Shown here: piece by piece, positions 27,801 to 41,062 of the stretch
Numbering within the stretch: the first letter of the stretch is position 1
Layout: each line of letters begins with the position of its first letter
Source of the DNA: Comamonadaceae bacterium
GTDB lineage: Bacteria > Pseudomonadota > Gammaproteobacteria > Burkholderiales > Burkholderiaceae_C
DNA: 60,491 bases
Assembly: GCA_947378785.1 (NCBI GenBank)
Contig: CANCLK010000009.1
Location: 1 to 60,491 of the forward strand
Direction of reading: 5' to 3'
Notes under the pieces: model-generated
What the model saw: the letters and a program-made list of their open reading frames with translations, nothing else
Database searches by the model: none
Told to the model about the DNA's origin: nothing
Made by a program: the position numbers and the translations under genes

Positions 27801-28365
27801 TTTCCTAGACGCGCAGATGGCCGACTTGAACGAGGCCATGATGACGCTGGAAGACGCGATCAAGAAGATCGACGTTGAAACGCGTGAACTCCTGTCCAGT
27901 ACGTTTGAGGTGGTCAACGGCCACTTCGGCAAGATGTTCCCCGAACTGTTTGGCGGGGGCAATGCGCGTCTGGTCATGACCGGCGAAGAAATTTTGGACG
28001 CCGGCGTGCAGGTGATGGCACAGCCACCGGGCAAGAAAAATCAGACCATTCACTTGCTCTCAGGCGGTGAAAAGGCGCTGACGGCGATTGCGCTGGTGTT
28101 TGCTATTTTTCAACTCAATCCAGCACCGTTTTGTTTGCTGGACGAGGTCGATGCACCGCTCGATGACGCCAACACCGAGCGCTATGCCAAGCTGGTCGCC
28201 AGCATGAGCAAGTCGACCCAGTTCCTCTTCATCAGCCACAACAAGATCGCCATGGAAATGGCCGAGCAATTGATTGGCGTGACCATGCAGGAGCAGGGCG
28301 TTTCGCGCATTGTGGCGGTCGATATGGAAGCCGCCATCGGCTTCGCAGAAACACTTCCTGCATGA
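24826..28365 (+). CDS. smc: Chromosome segregation/condensation protein SMC
   Basis: SMC is the DNA-organising ATPase that works with ScpA and ScpB to compact and segregate the chromosome. The 1179-residue protein has Walker A GPNGCGKS (31-38), long coiled coils (about 165-500 and 680-1010), a hinge (about 510-670), and the C-terminal signature LLSGGEKALTAIALVF (from about 1077) with Walker B CLLDEVDAPLDD. The start is GTG 24826 (VRLNSIKLSGFKSF), the conserved N-terminus; in-frame codons upstream add unrelated residues. The stop overlaps zipA as ATGA. Confidence 0.97.
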   Translation: MRLNSIKLSGFKSFAEPTNFVLPGQLVGVVGPNGCGKSNIMDAVRWVLGESKASELRGESMQDVIFNGTNTRKPASRSSVELVFDNADHRAGGQWGQFAEIAVKRVLTRDGTSSYYINNQPVRRRDVQDVFLGTGLGPRAYAIIGQGTISRIIESKPEELRLFLEEAAGVSKYKERRRETANRLSDTRENLTRVDDILRELNANLDKLEKQAEVALRYNTLQADGTLKQHQLWFMKRTESESDQSKVKADAEKAVNDLESRVADLRHIEADLETVRQAHYTAGDQVNQAQGKLYEASAEVGRLEAEIRFVVDGRLRVEQRLAQLKEQTAQWATRQEDAAVETESLAGQAVDAEEKAELLAAQTEEHVGQLPALEEALRSAQTTANEQRSGVAQVQQQIQVLAADQRNIEEQSRAFEVRRERLLADRNALNAPDEARLVNLTEQFTAAQESQEVVEAVLHDLTDSVPQLDQDRREKQQAVNSESARQADLSARMEALKALQEKVKTDGKLKPWLAKHGLDSLQALWSRIHVEQGWENALEAALRERLGALEVSRLEMVRGFAGTDGRDAPPAKLSFYAPPVAGAAVRAGTAGLKPLADLLRLSDAGQSALLSDWLQGCYTAGNLDEALSARTKLQAGEVIYVQGGHAVTQHSVSFYAQDSEQAGLLARAQEIENLDKQLRAQALIGDEARSALVRAEAAYADAAQRLVAARRDAAEGQSRTHGLQVEVLRLTQLAEQTRARSEQIQGDLQEIDAQMDELQERRVTAEGRFEELDMQLADSQERHAQLDDRVIESERKLNESREQQRTLERQAQEAQFALRSLASRRDELVRSIQIAAQQAASLADEELRAKEELSRLTDAAAQAGLQNALAVKLEREADLGAKRSQYDDLSAKLRASDERRLQLERELDPLRQRITEFQLKEQAARLGFEQYAQLLTDAQADLAAVQLSIETGNVRLTGLQSEIDRINREIQSLGAVNLAALDELSASRERKGFLDAQMADLNEAMMTLEDAIKKIDVETRELLSSTFEVVNGHFGKMFPELFGGGNARLVMTGEEILDAGVQVMAQPPGKKNQTIHLLSGGEKALTAIALVFAIFQLNPAPFCLLDEVDAPLDDANTERYAKLVASMSKSTQFLFISHNKIAMEMAEQLIGVTMQEQGVSRIVAVDMEAAIGFAETLPA

Positions 28366-29414
28366 GCACGCTTCAAATCAGTTTGGCCATAGCAGGTGCG
28401 GTTTTATTGATCGTTGTGCTGATACACGGCGCCTGGACCTCACGCAAAAACCTGCCAAAGCAAGCCAGCCAAAGCGTCAATGCTGAAGGCGGCAGTACGG
28501 ATGAATCGCCCCTCAGTACCGATCCACTTGAACGGCAGGAACCCGCGTTTGACAACAGCCTTGAAGCGCTGGCCACCCTCATGCTCCCCGAGAAAAAAGC
28601 CGGTCTGGACGCTTTGATTGATGTGATCGCCCCCATCACGGTGGAGGCACAGGTTTCTGGCGAGGCGGCGCTGGCGGCCATGCCTGGAACACGGCGTGCA
28701 GGCAGCAAACCGTTTGCCGTTGAAGGGCTGAGCATTGAAACCGGTGAGTGGGAAGCGCCAGTCGCTGGCCAGCGTTACAGCGACTTTCAGGCGGGCGTCC
28801 AACTGGCCAACCGCACCGGCGCGCTGAACCAGATTGAATACTCAGAGTTTGTGATGAAGGCGCAAGCCTTTGCCGATGCGGTGAATGGCGAGCCGGAGTT
28901 TCCAGAAATGCACGACGAAGTGGCGCGTGCCCGGGAGCTGGATCAATTTGCCAGCGACCATGACGCCCAATTAAGTTTCACGCTGCGGGCCGCGAGCATT
29001 GCGTGGAGCCCTGGTTATGTTCAGCAAAACGCCGCGCGTCTCGGCTTTGTCGCCGGAGCCATCCCGGGTCGGATGGTGCTGCCTGGTGCACAGGCTCAGG
29101 CCCCTATTTTGGGTTTGTCTTTTGACAGCCAAGCTGCCATGGCCGAAGACCCGGAGCAAACTGCCCTGCGTGAACTGACGCTGTCGCTGGACGTTCCGCA
29201 AGTCGCCCGAAGCGAGCAGCCTTTTGCGCGCCTGTGCGAGGCGGCCCTGGCGTTGTCGTCTGCCATGGACGGCGTCATCATGGATGACAATGGCAACCGG
29301 ATTCGCTCCGACGCCATGGAGGTCATCAACGCCGATCTCGAAAAACTTTACGACACCTTGGATGCGCGTGAACTGTCTGCGGGCTCACTGTTGGGTCGGC
29401 GTCTCTTTTCTTGA
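28362..29414 (+). CDS. zipA: Cell division protein ZipA
   Basis: ZipA is an inner-membrane protein that tethers FtsZ at the division site. The 350-residue protein has an N-terminal membrane anchor (about 5-23, ISLAIAGAVLLIVVLIHGAW) facing a cytoplasmic linker, and a C-terminal FtsZ-binding domain (about 205-340) with LTLSLDVPQVARSEQPFARL and GVIMDDNGNRIRSD. The linker is not as Pro/Gln-rich as in enteric ZipA. It starts at ATG 28362 inside the smc stop, so smc, zipA and the next two genes read as an operon joining segregation, division and replication. Confidence 0.88.
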   Translation: MSTLQISLAIAGAVLLIVVLIHGAWTSRKNLPKQASQSVNAEGGSTDESPLSTDPLERQEPAFDNSLEALATLMLPEKKAGLDALIDVIAPITVEAQVSGEAALAAMPGTRRAGSKPFAVEGLSIETGEWEAPVAGQRYSDFQAGVQLANRTGALNQIEYSEFVMKAQAFADAVNGEPEFPEMHDEVARARELDQFASDHDAQLSFTLRAASIAWSPGYVQQNAARLGFVAGAIPGRMVLPGAQAQAPILGLSFDSQAAMAEDPEQTALRELTLSLDVPQVARSEQPFARLCEAALALSSAMDGVIMDDNGNRIRSDAMEVINADLEKLYDTLDARELSAGSLLGRRLFS

Positions 29415-32064
<2,650 letters not shown>

Positions 32065-32071
32065 GGCCACC

Positions 32072-33367
32072 ATGTCAATACAAGATATCTACCAAAGCAA
32101 ACGTTGCAGCGCGTCCGATGCTGTTGACCTGCTCCATGACGGTGACTTCATCATTGTCCCAACAGGTGTGGGTGAGCCACCCGCCTTGCTGACCGAGTTG
32201 TCGCAGCAGCGCAGGCGTTTTCACGACATCAAAGTCGGTCAGATTTTGGCGGTCCGAAAATTTGACTATTTCGACCCCGAAACAGCTGACCATGTTCGGC
32301 ATGTCGCCTTTTTCTTTGGCGCAGCTTCGCGCGCCGGTGGCATTGGGGGGTGGGTCGATTTCATCCCCAGCTATTTTTCAGAAATGCCGAGCTTGATCGA
32401 TCGCGGTCAAATGGCGGCAGACGTTGTGTTTGCGATGGCGTCTCCTATGGACAGTCATGGTTATTTCTCACTCAGTTTGGGGACTGACTACACCATGGCG
32501 GCCCTCAAGAAGGCGCGCGTGGTGGTGCTGGAGGTCAACCCCAACGTGCCCTATGCACATGGAAATTGCCATGTGCATATCTCACAGGTGACGGCCTTGG
32601 TGGAGAGCAGTGAACCCGTCTTGGAAGTGGGGTTGCCAAAGATCGGTTCGGTGCAGGAGGCTATCGGCAAATATGTGGCCGACATGATCGAGGACGGCTC
32701 GACGCTGCAGATCGGTTACGGTGGTATTCCTGATGCGGTGGTGATGCAGTTGACAGCCAAGCATGACCTGGGCATTCACACGGAGATGATCGGTGACGGC
32801 ATCCTGACCTTGATAGAAAGCGGGGCTGTCACCAACCGCAAAAAGAACTATCTGCCGGGCAAGACCATTGCCACGTTTGCGCTGGGCTCGCAAAAGTTGT
32901 ACCGCTTCATGGACCGCAATCCGGGTCTGGAAATGCACCCGGTCGACTTCACCAACGACCCTTATCTGGCCAGCCAGAACGACCATCTGGTGACCATCAA
33001 CGCGACCTTGCAGATCGATCTGCTGGGCCAATGCGGCTCTGAAAGTTTGGCGCACCTGCCTTACTCAGGCACCGGCGGCCAATCCGATTTTGTCCGTGCG
33101 GCTAACCGCTCGCGGGGCGGGAAATCCTTCATCGTGTTGCCGTCCACCGCTAAAAATGACAGCATCAGCCGCATCGTGCCAACGCTGTCACCCGGCACCC
33201 ACATGAGCACCAGCAAGAACGACATCAATTACGTGGTGTCAGAGTTCGGCGTGGCGCAGTTGCGTGGCAAATCTGCCAAGCAGCGCGCTGGCGAGTTGAT
33301 TGCCATTGCGCACCCTGCCTTCCGTGCTGAATTGACGCTGAGCGCCAAGAATATGAATTTGATTTAG
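32072..33367 (+). CDS. Acetyl-CoA hydrolase/CoA-transferase family protein
   Basis: This 431-residue class I CoA-transferase resembles 4-hydroxybutyrate or acetate CoA-transferases and moves CoA between carboxylic acids. Visible features are IVPTGVGEPPALL near the N-terminus, the segment LGIHTEMIGDGILTLIESG with Glu238, which I take as the catalytic glutamate that forms the CoA-thioester intermediate, and the C-terminal THMSTSKNDINYVVSEFGVA followed by LRGKS. The start is ATG 32072, 7 bases after def; an upstream in-frame codon at 32045 lies inside def. The acyl substrate cannot be read from the sequence. Confidence 0.85.
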   Translation: MSIQDIYQSKRCSASDAVDLLHDGDFIIVPTGVGEPPALLTELSQQRRRFHDIKVGQILAVRKFDYFDPETADHVRHVAFFFGAASRAGGIGGWVDFIPSYFSEMPSLIDRGQMAADVVFAMASPMDSHGYFSLSLGTDYTMAALKKARVVVLEVNPNVPYAHGNCHVHISQVTALVESSEPVLEVGLPKIGSVQEAIGKYVADMIEDGSTLQIGYGGIPDAVVMQLTAKHDLGIHTEMIGDGILTLIESGAVTNRKKNYLPGKTIATFALGSQKLYRFMDRNPGLEMHPVDFTNDPYLASQNDHLVTINATLQIDLLGQCGSESLAHLPYSGTGGQSDFVRAANRSRGGKSFIVLPSTAKNDSISRIVPTLSPGTHMSTSKNDINYVVSEFGVAQLRGKSAKQRAGELIAIAHPAFRAELTLSAKNMNLI

Positions 33368-33374
33368 CGCGGCT

Positions 33375-36026
33375 TCAGGCGTTCAAGGCCTCAAGCAGCT
33401 CAGTCTCAATCGCAATTTGTGCCCGGTTTTGCTGTAACTCAGGCCCGTCAATCAGGAAGGTATCTTCCACGCGTTCGCCTAAAGTTGTGACTTTGGCGAG
33501 TTGCAGATTGATGCGGTGGCGGGCCAACACACAGGCGATCGAATAGAGCAGCCCGACCCGGTCGCTGGCCGAAACAGTGAGCAGCCAACGTTGGCCTTTT
33601 TCGTCGGGTCGAAGATCAACTCGCGGTGCGATCGGGAAGCTTTTGACACGCCTCGAGACACGACCTTTGCCGGGCGGTCGCAGCGGGCTGATCAATTCGA
33701 TCTTACGAAGCAATTCAGTTTCCACCATGGCCACCAGTTCACGGTAGTGCTCGGTCAATATGGGGCTGATGACCTGAAAGGTGTCGAGGGCGTAGCCGTT
33801 GTTGGCCGTGTGAACTTTGGCGTCCAGAATGCTCAGGCCGGCTTCTTCGAAAAAGCCGCAAATGCGTGCAAATAAATCAGGCGCGTCAGGCGTGTAAACC
33901 AATACCTGCATGCCTTCACCAGCAGATGAACGGCGTCCCCGAACCACCGACTTACCCGCGCCAACATGGCGCGACAACTGGCGCGCGTGCCAGGCGATGT
34001 CTGCCGCTTCATGACGCATGAAGTAACTCACGTCTAGCGTTGCCCAGAGCGCTTTGTGTGATTCAAATGGCTCGGCATGCAGCGCCAACATTTTCAAGGC
34101 GTCGAGCTTGCGCGACTCGACCTCTGCGCGCGGGTCGGGTGCACCGCCGCCAAGCACGCGCAGGGTGTAACGGTACAAGTCTTCTAACAGTTTGCCTTTC
34201 CAAGCATTCCAGACTTTAGGACTGGTGCCGCGAATGTCGGCCACGGTCAGCAGGTACAAAGCGGTAAGGTAGCGCTCGCTGCCCACGCGCTTGGCAAACG
34301 CGGCGATCACTTCCGGGTTGCTCAAGTCTTCTTTCTGCGCGATGCGGCTCATGCCCAGGTGTTCTCGCACCAGAAACTCGATGAGTTGCGCGTCTTCAGT
34401 AGCGATACCATGCTGCCGGCAAAAAGTACGCACGTCTTTGCAGCCCAGCTCTGAGTGGTCGCCACCACGACCTTTGGCAATGTCATGAAACAGCGCGGCC
34501 GTGTACAAAATCCAAGGTCGATCCCAACCCGCCGCCAGTTGCGAGCACATCGGGTATTCATGCGAATGCTCCGCCATGAAAAAGCGACGCACATTGCGCA
34601 GCACCATCAAGATGTGCTGATCGACTGTGTAGACATGAAAGAGGTCGTGCTGCATCTGCCCGACAATTTTTCGGAACACCCACAGATAACGACCCAGCAC
34701 CGATGTCTGGTTCATCAGTCGCATGGCGTGCGTGATGCCTTCGTTCTGCTGCAATATTTGACGGAAAGTGTCACGGTTCACCGGGTCACGGCGGAACTTC
34801 GCATCCATCACACCACGGGCGTTGTACAAGGCGCGCAGCGTTCGGGCCGACAGACCGTTGACGCCGGTCGTGGTCTGGTAAATCAAAAAGGTTTCGAGAA
34901 TCGCGTGCGGCTCGCGCACGTACAGGTCGTCACTGGCGACTTCAATGCGGCCGGCTTTTTCAAAAAACCGGGCATTCAGCGGACGCAATGGCTGCGTGTT
35001 GGGGTTGAGCCGCTCTTCAATGTTCAGCAGCAAAATCTGGTTCAGCTGCGTCACTGCTTTGGCGGCCCAGTAGTAGCGTCGCATCAATGATTCGCTGGCG
35101 CGTCGCGGCAGTCTGCTGCCATCGGGCGCTTGGCTCAGGTAGCCAAAAGACTCGGCGACAACCGTCTGCAAATCAAAGACCAAGCGGTCTTCTCGTCGAC
35201 CCGCCAGCAAGTGCAGGCGCGCACGAATCAAACTCAGCAGGGCTTCATTGCTCTTGATTTGACGGACTTCAAAGGGCGTGGCCAAGCCATTGCGCGACAG
35301 CTCTTCCCATGACTTGCCCAAACCTGCAGCGCGTGCCACCCAGAGCACCACCTGCAGATCGCGCAAGCCACCGGGGGACTCTTTGCAATTCGGTTCGAGT
35401 GCGTAAGGCGTGTCTTCAAACTTGTTGTGGCGCTGCCGCAGTTCGAGCGTCTTGGCGACAAAGAAAGCTTGCGGGTCGAGCGCCGCGTCCAGTTGCTCAC
35501 GCAGCGCGGCGAAATTGTCCTTTGAGCCCGCCAACCAACGTGCTTCCAGCAGCGAGGTTTGCACGGTCACATCTTTGGCGGATTCTTCAATGCATTCCGC
35601 CTGCGAGCGCACGCTGGAGCCAATTTCAAGCCCACTGTCCCAGCAACTGCCAATGAAGTTTTCAATGCGGGTTTTCAGGCTCTCGCCGCCGCTGGGTGTT
35701 TCAAGTTCTATCGGGGCGCTGTTGGGCAGCAGCAGCAAGACGTCAACATCAGAATGCGGAAACAACTCACCGCGGCCATAGCCCCCGACAGCCACCAAAG
35801 TGAAGTCTTCCGGGAAAGCGGCACGCTGCCAGAGCACTTGAAGGGTTGCATCCGTGTGGCGTGCCAGTTTTTGCAGCAGGCTGCGGATGCCTCGGCTCGA
35901 GGCACCGCTGTTGGCCAGCGACGCCAGCAAGGCGGTTTTACCTTCGCGGTAGTGCTCACGCACCTGAACGTATTCACCGAGTGCGCCTGCCACAGTGCTG
36001 ATGGCGGCGGAGCTGTGCGTTGTCAT
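33375..36026 (-). CDS. glnD: PII uridylyltransferase/uridylyl-removing enzyme GlnD
   Basis: GlnD senses glutamine and adds or removes UMP on PII proteins, controlling nitrogen metabolism. The 883-residue protein has the nucleotidyltransferase motif [15 protein letters not shown] (81-95; Asp93 and Asp95), a GlnE-like middle part, an HD phosphohydrolase domain with [16 protein letters not shown] (about 500-520), and two C-terminal ACT domains (about 705-785 and 815-880, the second starting [19 protein letters not shown]). All four parts are intact. It lies 22 bases after map on the same strand, an arrangement common in Proteobacteria, and converges with the CoA-transferase gene. Confidence 0.96.
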   Translation of the reverse strand: MTTHSSAAISTVAGALGEYVQVREHYREGKTALLASLANSGASSRGIRSLLQKLARHTDATLQVLWQRAAFPEDFTLVAVGGYGRGELFPHSDVDVLLLLPNSAPIELETPSGGESLKTRIENFIGSCWDSGLEIGSSVRSQAECIEESAKDVTVQTSLLEARWLAGSKDNFAALREQLDAALDPQAFFVAKTLELRQRHNKFEDTPYALEPNCKESPGGLRDLQVVLWVARAAGLGKSWEELSRNGLATPFEVRQIKSNEALLSLIRARLHLLAGRREDRLVFDLQTVVAESFGYLSQAPDGSRLPRRASESLMRRYYWAAKAVTQLNQILLLNIEERLNPNTQPLRPLNARFFEKAGRIEVASDDLYVREPHAILETFLIYQTTTGVNGLSARTLRALYNARGVMDAKFRRDPVNRDTFRQILQQNEGITHAMRLMNQTSVLGRYLWVFRKIVGQMQHDLFHVYTVDQHILMVLRNVRRFFMAEHSHEYPMCSQLAAGWDRPWILYTAALFHDIAKGRGGDHSELGCKDVRTFCRQHGIATEDAQLIEFLVREHLGMSRIAQKEDLSNPEVIAAFAKRVGSERYLTALYLLTVADIRGTSPKVWNAWKGKLLEDLYRYTLRVLGGGAPDPRAEVESRKLDALKMLALHAEPFESHKALWATLDVSYFMRHEAADIAWHARQLSRHVGAGKSVVRGRRSSAGEGMQVLVYTPDAPDLFARICGFFEEAGLSILDAKVHTANNGYALDTFQVISPILTEHYRELVAMVETELLRKIELISPLRPPGKGRVSRRVKSFPIAPRVDLRPDEKGQRWLLTVSASDRVGLLYSIACVLARHRINLQLAKVTTLGERVEDTFLIDGPELQQNRAQIAIETELLEALNA

Positions 36027-36048
36027 CCGGCAAGCAGATCCGAAAGAC

Positions 36049-36903
36049 TTAGGCGTTCACCGGAACGCCGGCCACCTGTGCTTCAGCGGCATGGAAAGCC
36101 GCCACAAAGTCAGGAGTTGCCGGGGTTCCTGCCGACTTCGTCAGCACCTCGTAGCCTGTGTCGGTCACCAAAATGGTGTGCTCCCACTGGGCTGACAAAG
36201 AATGGTCGCGGGTGACGATGCTCCAACCGTCTTTTTCGGGGCCATCCTTGATGTCGCGCTTGCCAATATTGATCATGGGTTCGATGGTGAAGGTCATGCC
36301 GGGCTTGAGCAATTCAAGCGTGCCGGGACGACCGTAATGCAACACCTGTGGATCTTCATGAAAGCGCTGTCCAATGCCATGGCCACAAAATTCGCGCACG
36401 ATCGAAAAGCCTTGCTTTTCAGCAAAGGTCTGAATGGCGTGACCGATATCGCCCAAGCGGATGCCTGGCTTGACGCGCATGATGCCTTGCCACATGGCTT
36501 CGTAAGTGATTTGGCACAGCCGCTTAGCGGCAATCGAGGTGTCACCGACCAAGAACATGCGGCTGGAGTCGCCGTGCCAGCTGTCCTTGATGACTGTCAC
36601 ATCGATGTTGACGATGTCGCCTTTTTTGAGCGGCTTGTCGTTCGGGATGCCGTGGCAGACTTGATGGTTGACGGAGGTACACAGCGACTTCGGGTAGGCA
36701 CCGTAACCGGGCGGCTGGTAACCCAGCGTGGCCGGAATGGTTTTTTGCACCAGCGTCATGTAGTCATGCGCCAAGCGATCGATTTCGTTGGTGGTGATCC
36801 CGGGTTTGACGAAGGGCGTCAGGTAATCCAATAGCTCTGAGGCCAGCTTGCCAGCCACCCGCATGCCTTCAATCCCGGCGGTGTCTTTAAACGTAATACT
36901 CAT
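36049..36903 (-). CDS. map: Type I methionine aminopeptidase
   Basis: This enzyme removes the initiator methionine after deformylation. The 284-residue protein has the five metal ligands of the family: Asp101 and Asp112 ([17 protein letters not shown]), His175 ([13 protein letters not shown]), Glu208 ([10 protein letters not shown]) and Glu241 (QWEHTILVT). A C-terminal extension of about 25 residues (Ala/Thr/Pro-rich) goes past the core. It starts at ATG 36903 and is divergent from purL over a 126-base gap that must hold both promoters. It precedes glnD; rpsB, often adjacent elsewhere, is not here. Confidence 0.96.
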   Translation of the reverse strand: MSITFKDTAGIEGMRVAGKLASELLDYLTPFVKPGITTNEIDRLAHDYMTLVQKTIPATLGYQPPGYGAYPKSLCTSVNHQVCHGIPNDKPLKKGDIVNIDVTVIKDSWHGDSSRMFLVGDTSIAAKRLCQITYEAMWQGIMRVKPGIRLGDIGHAIQTFAEKQGFSIVREFCGHGIGQRFHEDPQVLHYGRPGTLELLKPGMTFTIEPMINIGKRDIKDGPEKDGWSIVTRDHSLSAQWEHTILVTDTGYEVLTKSAGTPATPDFVAAFHAAEAQVAGVPVNA

Positions 36904-37029
36904 GCCGCGGATTATCCCACCAGCTTTGAGACCGTGTGTAGAGCGGGCTGGGCGCTGATAAAATCACGGGTTACCCACCCCCCGGACCAGGCCCAAGCCG
37001 ACCCCGACAACCACAAGGCCGCCGCCACC

Positions 37030-40000
37030 GTGACCCTGCATCTGACGACTTTCGAGGGCCAATCCCGCGGGATCAATGCCCTGAGCGACTTTCGCGCCCA
37101 GCAACTGCTCCCCCGACTGCAAGGTATCAACGACAAGATCACCGGCGTGAGCGCGCGTTTTGTGCATTTGGTGGCCACAGATGCGCCGCCCACCGAGGCC
37201 ATGGAAACCCAGCTCGAAGCGCTGTTGAGCTACGGTGAGCCCTGCCGCACGTGGCCGGCCAACACAACGGGTGCTTCGTTTTTCATCGTCACACCCCGAT
37301 TTGGCACGGTCTCGCCTTGGGCCTCAAAAGCCACGGACATTGCCCACAGCTGCGGCTTGGCCGTGAAGCGCATTGAACGCGTCACTGAATACTGCGTGTC
37401 GATCAAGTCTGGATTGTTGGGTAAAACCTATTTGAGCCTGCCGCAGCGCGAAGAGATCATTGCCCTGCTGCACGACCGCATGACGGAAAGTGTCATGACT
37501 GACCGAGCGCAGGCGGGTTCGCTGTTCGCTGAACTGCAAGCGGCCCCGTTGCAAACGATTGACGTGCTGGGCGGTGGCAAAGCAGCACTTGAGGCGGCCA
37601 ACATCGAATTTGGCCTGGCTTTGGCTGCCGACGAAATTGAGTACTTGGTGCAGGCTTTCACGCAACTTCAGCGCAACCCCACGGACGTCGAGTTGATGAT
37701 GTTCGCGCAGGCCAACAGTGAGCATTGCCGCCACAAGATTTTCAACGCTGAGTTCACGATTGACGGCGTGCCGCAAGACAAGAGTCTCTTTGGCATGATC
37801 CGCAACACCGAGCAGCTGAACCCACAGCACACGGTGGTGGCTTATTCAGACAACGCGTCGGTGATGGAGGGCGGCAAGGTTCAGCGTTTCTACGCGCAAG
37901 CGAGCTACGCATCAGCTGCAGCGTCAACTCGGCAGCCCTACGCCGCGCATGAAGATGTGTTGACGCATGTGCTGATGAAAGTCGAAACGCACAACCACCC
38001 AACGGCTATTTCTCCGTTCCCTGGCGCCTCGACGGGCGCCGGGGGCGAGATCCGCGACGAAGGCGCTACCGGCCGCGGTTCTAAGCCCAAAGCTGGTCTG
38101 ACGGGCTTCACCGTGTCGCGCTTGTTCGACACTTCTTTTGGCAAGCCAGACCACATCGCCAGCGCTTTGCAGATCATGACCGAAGGCCCGCTCGGTGGCG
38201 CGGCCTTCAACAACGAATTCGGTCGGCCTAACCTGGCCGGTTACTTCCGCGAATACGAACAAACCGTGAACGGTCAACGTTGGGGGTATCACAAGCCGAT
38301 CATGATCGCCGGCGGACTCGGCACGATCGACGCGGGCCTGACGAAGAAAATTTTGTTCCCTGCCGGCACGCTGCTGATTCAGCTGGGCGGCCCCGGCATG
38401 CGCATTGGCATGGGCGGCAGTGCGGCCAGTTCCATGGCCACGGGAACCAACGCGGCAGCACTGGACTTTGATTCCGTGCAACGTGGCAATCCTGAGATTG
38501 AACGACGCGCGCAAGAAGTCATCAACCAGTGCGCGCAACTCGGCGCAGCGAATCCGATTTTGGCGATTCATGACGTTGGTGCGGGCGGTTTGTCGAACGC
38601 CTTCCCGGAACTTGTGAACGACGCCGGCCGCGGTGCACGCTTTGACCTGCGCGCCGTGCCGTTGGAAGAAAGCGGCTTGAGCCCTAAAGAAATTTGGAGC
38701 AACGAAAGCCAAGAGCGCTACGTGATGGCGATTGCGCCAGCGTCGCTGCCGCAGTTCCAAGCTTTTTGCGAACGTGAGCGGTGTCCGTTCTCTGTTGTCG
38801 GTGTGGCGACTGAAGAAAAAGACCTCGTTCTGTTTGATAACCAAGCGACCAGCATGGGCGCTCCAGTTCAGATGCCGATGAACGTGTTGCTCGGCAAGCC
38901 ACCCAAGATGCACCGCGATGTGAAGCGTCTTCCCATTGCCGTGACACCGCTGGACTTGACTGGCGTCGATCTGCAAAAAAGCGTCATCGATGTGCTGAGC
39001 CATCCGACCGTGGCTTCTAAGCGCTTTCTCATCACCATTGGTGACCGCACGGTGGGCGGTCTCACGCACCGTGACCAAATGGTTGGCCCTTGGCAAGTGC
39101 CGGTGGCTGATTGCGCTGTGACCTTGGCCGACTACCAAGACTTTGCCGGTGAGGCCATGAGCATGGGCGAGCGCACGCCGTTGGCCACCACCAACGCAGC
39201 GGCCTCGGGCCGCATGGCCGTGGCTGAAGCCATCACCAACTTGTTGGCGGCACCGATTGAGTTGCCGCGCGTCAAGCTGTCGGCGAACTGGATGGCTGCT
39301 TGCGGTGAACCCGGCCAAGACGCCGCCCTGTACGAAACCGTCAAAGCGGTTGGCATGGAATTGTGCCCAGCACTGGGCGTGTCGATTCCGGTCGGCAAAG
39401 ATTCACTGTCGATGCGCACGGTGTGGGACGGAAAAAAAGTCACCTCACCGGTCTCGCTTATCGTCACCGCTTTTGCCACGCTGGCCGATGTTCGCGGCAC
39501 GCTGACGCCGCAGCTGAACACCGAAGAAGCCGATACCACGCTGATCCTGATTGACCTTGGCAAAGGCCAAAACCGCATGGGCGCATCAATCTTGGCGCAA
39601 ACGCTGGAGCGAGGCGAGGGCGCTGTGCCAGACCTCGACGAACCACAAGACCTCGTCAATCTCGTCAACGCCATCAACGCCTTGCGCGCGCAAGGCGACA
39701 TCTTGGCCTACCACGACCGCAGTGACGGTGGCCTGTTGGCCGCCGTCTGCGAAATGGCCTTTGCCGGACAAGTTGGCGTTTCCTTGAACATCGACATGTT
39801 GTTGGTTGAAGGCGATGGCATTTCAGACAGCCGCATGGACACCGGGGACAGTAAAAACTGGGCCACGCAGGTCAGTGCACGCCGCGACGAACTCACTTTA
39901 AAAGCCCTTTTCAATGAAGAGCTTGGGGTGGTGATTCAGGTCCGCACAGCGGCTCGTAACGAGGTGATGCAGGTACTGCGTCAGCACGGCTTGTCGAAGT

Positions 40001-41046
40001 TCAGCCACTTTGTTGGCAAAACCCGCCCGCAACATGCTGCCCTCGAAGTGGGCAAAGGTCACATCCAAGTTTGGCGCGACACCAAAGCCGTTTTCAGCGC
40101 CAAGCTACAAGACCTGCATCAAGTGTGGGACGCTGTCAGCTGGAAGATTTGCCAGCAGCGCGACAACCCGGCGGGTGCCGATGCAGAACATGCGTCTGTT
40201 GGCGACCCTCAAAACGCCGGCTTGCATGTGTATCTGCCTGAGACATTCAAGGTAACCGTCACCGCCGCAGCTTTGAATGTGTCGCGTCCGCGTGTGGCGA
40301 TCTTGCGCGAGCAAGGGGTGAACTCACACGTTGAAATGGCCTACGCCTTCACGCTCGCCGGCTTTGAAGCCTGCGATGTCCACATGACTGATTTGCAAAG
40401 CGGCCGCGCCAAGCTGCAAGACTTCCAAGGCGTCGTGGCTTGCGGTGGTTTCAGCTACGGTGACACCTTGGGGGCAGGCATCGGCTGGGCGCGCTCAATC
40501 ATGTTCAACGCGCTGCTGGCAGATGAGTTCAAAGCCTTCTTTGCACGTCCCGACACCTTCGGTTTGGGTGTTTGCAACGGCTGCCAGATGTTCGCAGAAC
40601 TGGCCAGCATCATTCCCGGTGCCGAAGCCTGGCCGCGTTTCACCACCAACCTCAGCGAGCGCTTTGAAGCCCGCTTGGGCCAAGTCGAAGTACTCGACTC
40701 GCCTAGCCTTTTCTTGCAAGGCATGGCGGGTGTTCGTCTGCCGATTGCTGTCGCCCATGGTGAAGGCTTTGCCAATTTTTCTCGTCGTGGCAATGCCGCC
40801 AAAGCGATTGCAGCGATGCGCTTCACCGACCACCTCGGCCAGCCCACCGAAGCCTACCCCGCAAACCCGAACGGCAGCCCCGGCGGCCTCACGGCAGTGA
40901 CCACGGCAGATGGCCGCTTCACCGCCATGATGCCGCACCCGGAACGCGTCTTCCGCAATGTGCAGATGAGCTGGACAAGGGGCAACGTCAACGACTTCAG
41001 CCCGTGGATGCAGATCTGGCGCAATGCCCGACAGTGGGTCGGTTGA
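37030..41046 (+). CDS. purL: Phosphoribosylformylglycinamidine synthase PurL
   Basis: PurL makes FGAM from FGAR, glutamine and ATP in purine synthesis. The 1338-residue large-type enzyme includes the N-terminal FGAR/PurS-like part, two AIR-synthase-like halves (with [34 protein letters not shown] and VGLSMGER-like MSMGERTP), and a C-terminal glutaminase with Cys1182 in VCNGCQMF and PHPERVFR near the end. I start it at GTG 37030 ([14 protein letters not shown]), which matches the family N-terminus; the longer frame from 36934 adds an unconserved stretch in the divergent promoter gap. The size is close to E. coli PurL (1295 aa). Confidence 0.95.
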   Translation: MTLHLTTFEGQSRGINALSDFRAQQLLPRLQGINDKITGVSARFVHLVATDAPPTEAMETQLEALLSYGEPCRTWPANTTGASFFIVTPRFGTVSPWASKATDIAHSCGLAVKRIERVTEYCVSIKSGLLGKTYLSLPQREEIIALLHDRMTESVMTDRAQAGSLFAELQAAPLQTIDVLGGGKAALEAANIEFGLALAADEIEYLVQAFTQLQRNPTDVELMMFAQANSEHCRHKIFNAEFTIDGVPQDKSLFGMIRNTEQLNPQHTVVAYSDNASVMEGGKVQRFYAQASYASAAASTRQPYAAHEDVLTHVLMKVETHNHPTAISPFPGASTGAGGEIRDEGATGRGSKPKAGLTGFTVSRLFDTSFGKPDHIASALQIMTEGPLGGAAFNNEFGRPNLAGYFREYEQTVNGQRWGYHKPIMIAGGLGTIDAGLTKKILFPAGTLLIQLGGPGMRIGMGGSAASSMATGTNAAALDFDSVQRGNPEIERRAQEVINQCAQLGAANPILAIHDVGAGGLSNAFPELVNDAGRGARFDLRAVPLEESGLSPKEIWSNESQERYVMAIAPASLPQFQAFCERERCPFSVVGVATEEKDLVLFDNQATSMGAPVQMPMNVLLGKPPKMHRDVKRLPIAVTPLDLTGVDLQKSVIDVLSHPTVASKRFLITIGDRTVGGLTHRDQMVGPWQVPVADCAVTLADYQDFAGEAMSMGERTPLATTNAAASGRMAVAEAITNLLAAPIELPRVKLSANWMAACGEPGQDAALYETVKAVGMELCPALGVSIPVGKDSLSMRTVWDGKKVTSPVSLIVTAFATLADVRGTLTPQLNTEEADTTLILIDLGKGQNRMGASILAQTLERGEGAVPDLDEPQDLVNLVNAINALRAQGDILAYHDRSDGGLLAAVCEMAFAGQVGVSLNIDMLLVEGDGISDSRMDTGDSKNWATQVSARRDELTLKALFNEELGVVIQVRTAARNEVMQVLRQHGLSKFSHFVGKTRPQHAALEVGKGHIQVWRDTKAVFSAKLQDLHQVWDAVSWKICQQRDNPAGADAEHASVGDPQNAGLHVYLPETFKVTVTAAALNVSRPRVAILREQGVNSHVEMAYAFTLAGFEACDVHMTDLQSGRAKLQDFQGVVACGGFSYGDTLGAGIGWARSIMFNALLADEFKAFFARPDTFGLGVCNGCQMFAELASIIPGAEAWPRFTTNLSERFEARLGQVEVLDSPSLFLQGMAGVRLPIAVAHGEGFANFSRRGNAAKAIAAMRFTDHLGQPTEAYPANPNGSPGGLTAVTTADGRFTAMMPHPERVFRNVQMSWTRGNVNDFSPWMQIWRNARQWVG

Positions 41047-41062
41047 TGTGGGCCGTTATTTG

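Noticed and set aside
37924-39318. 464-codon minus-strand frame inside purL
   Set aside because: Antisense of a conserved enzyme, with no recognisable motif.
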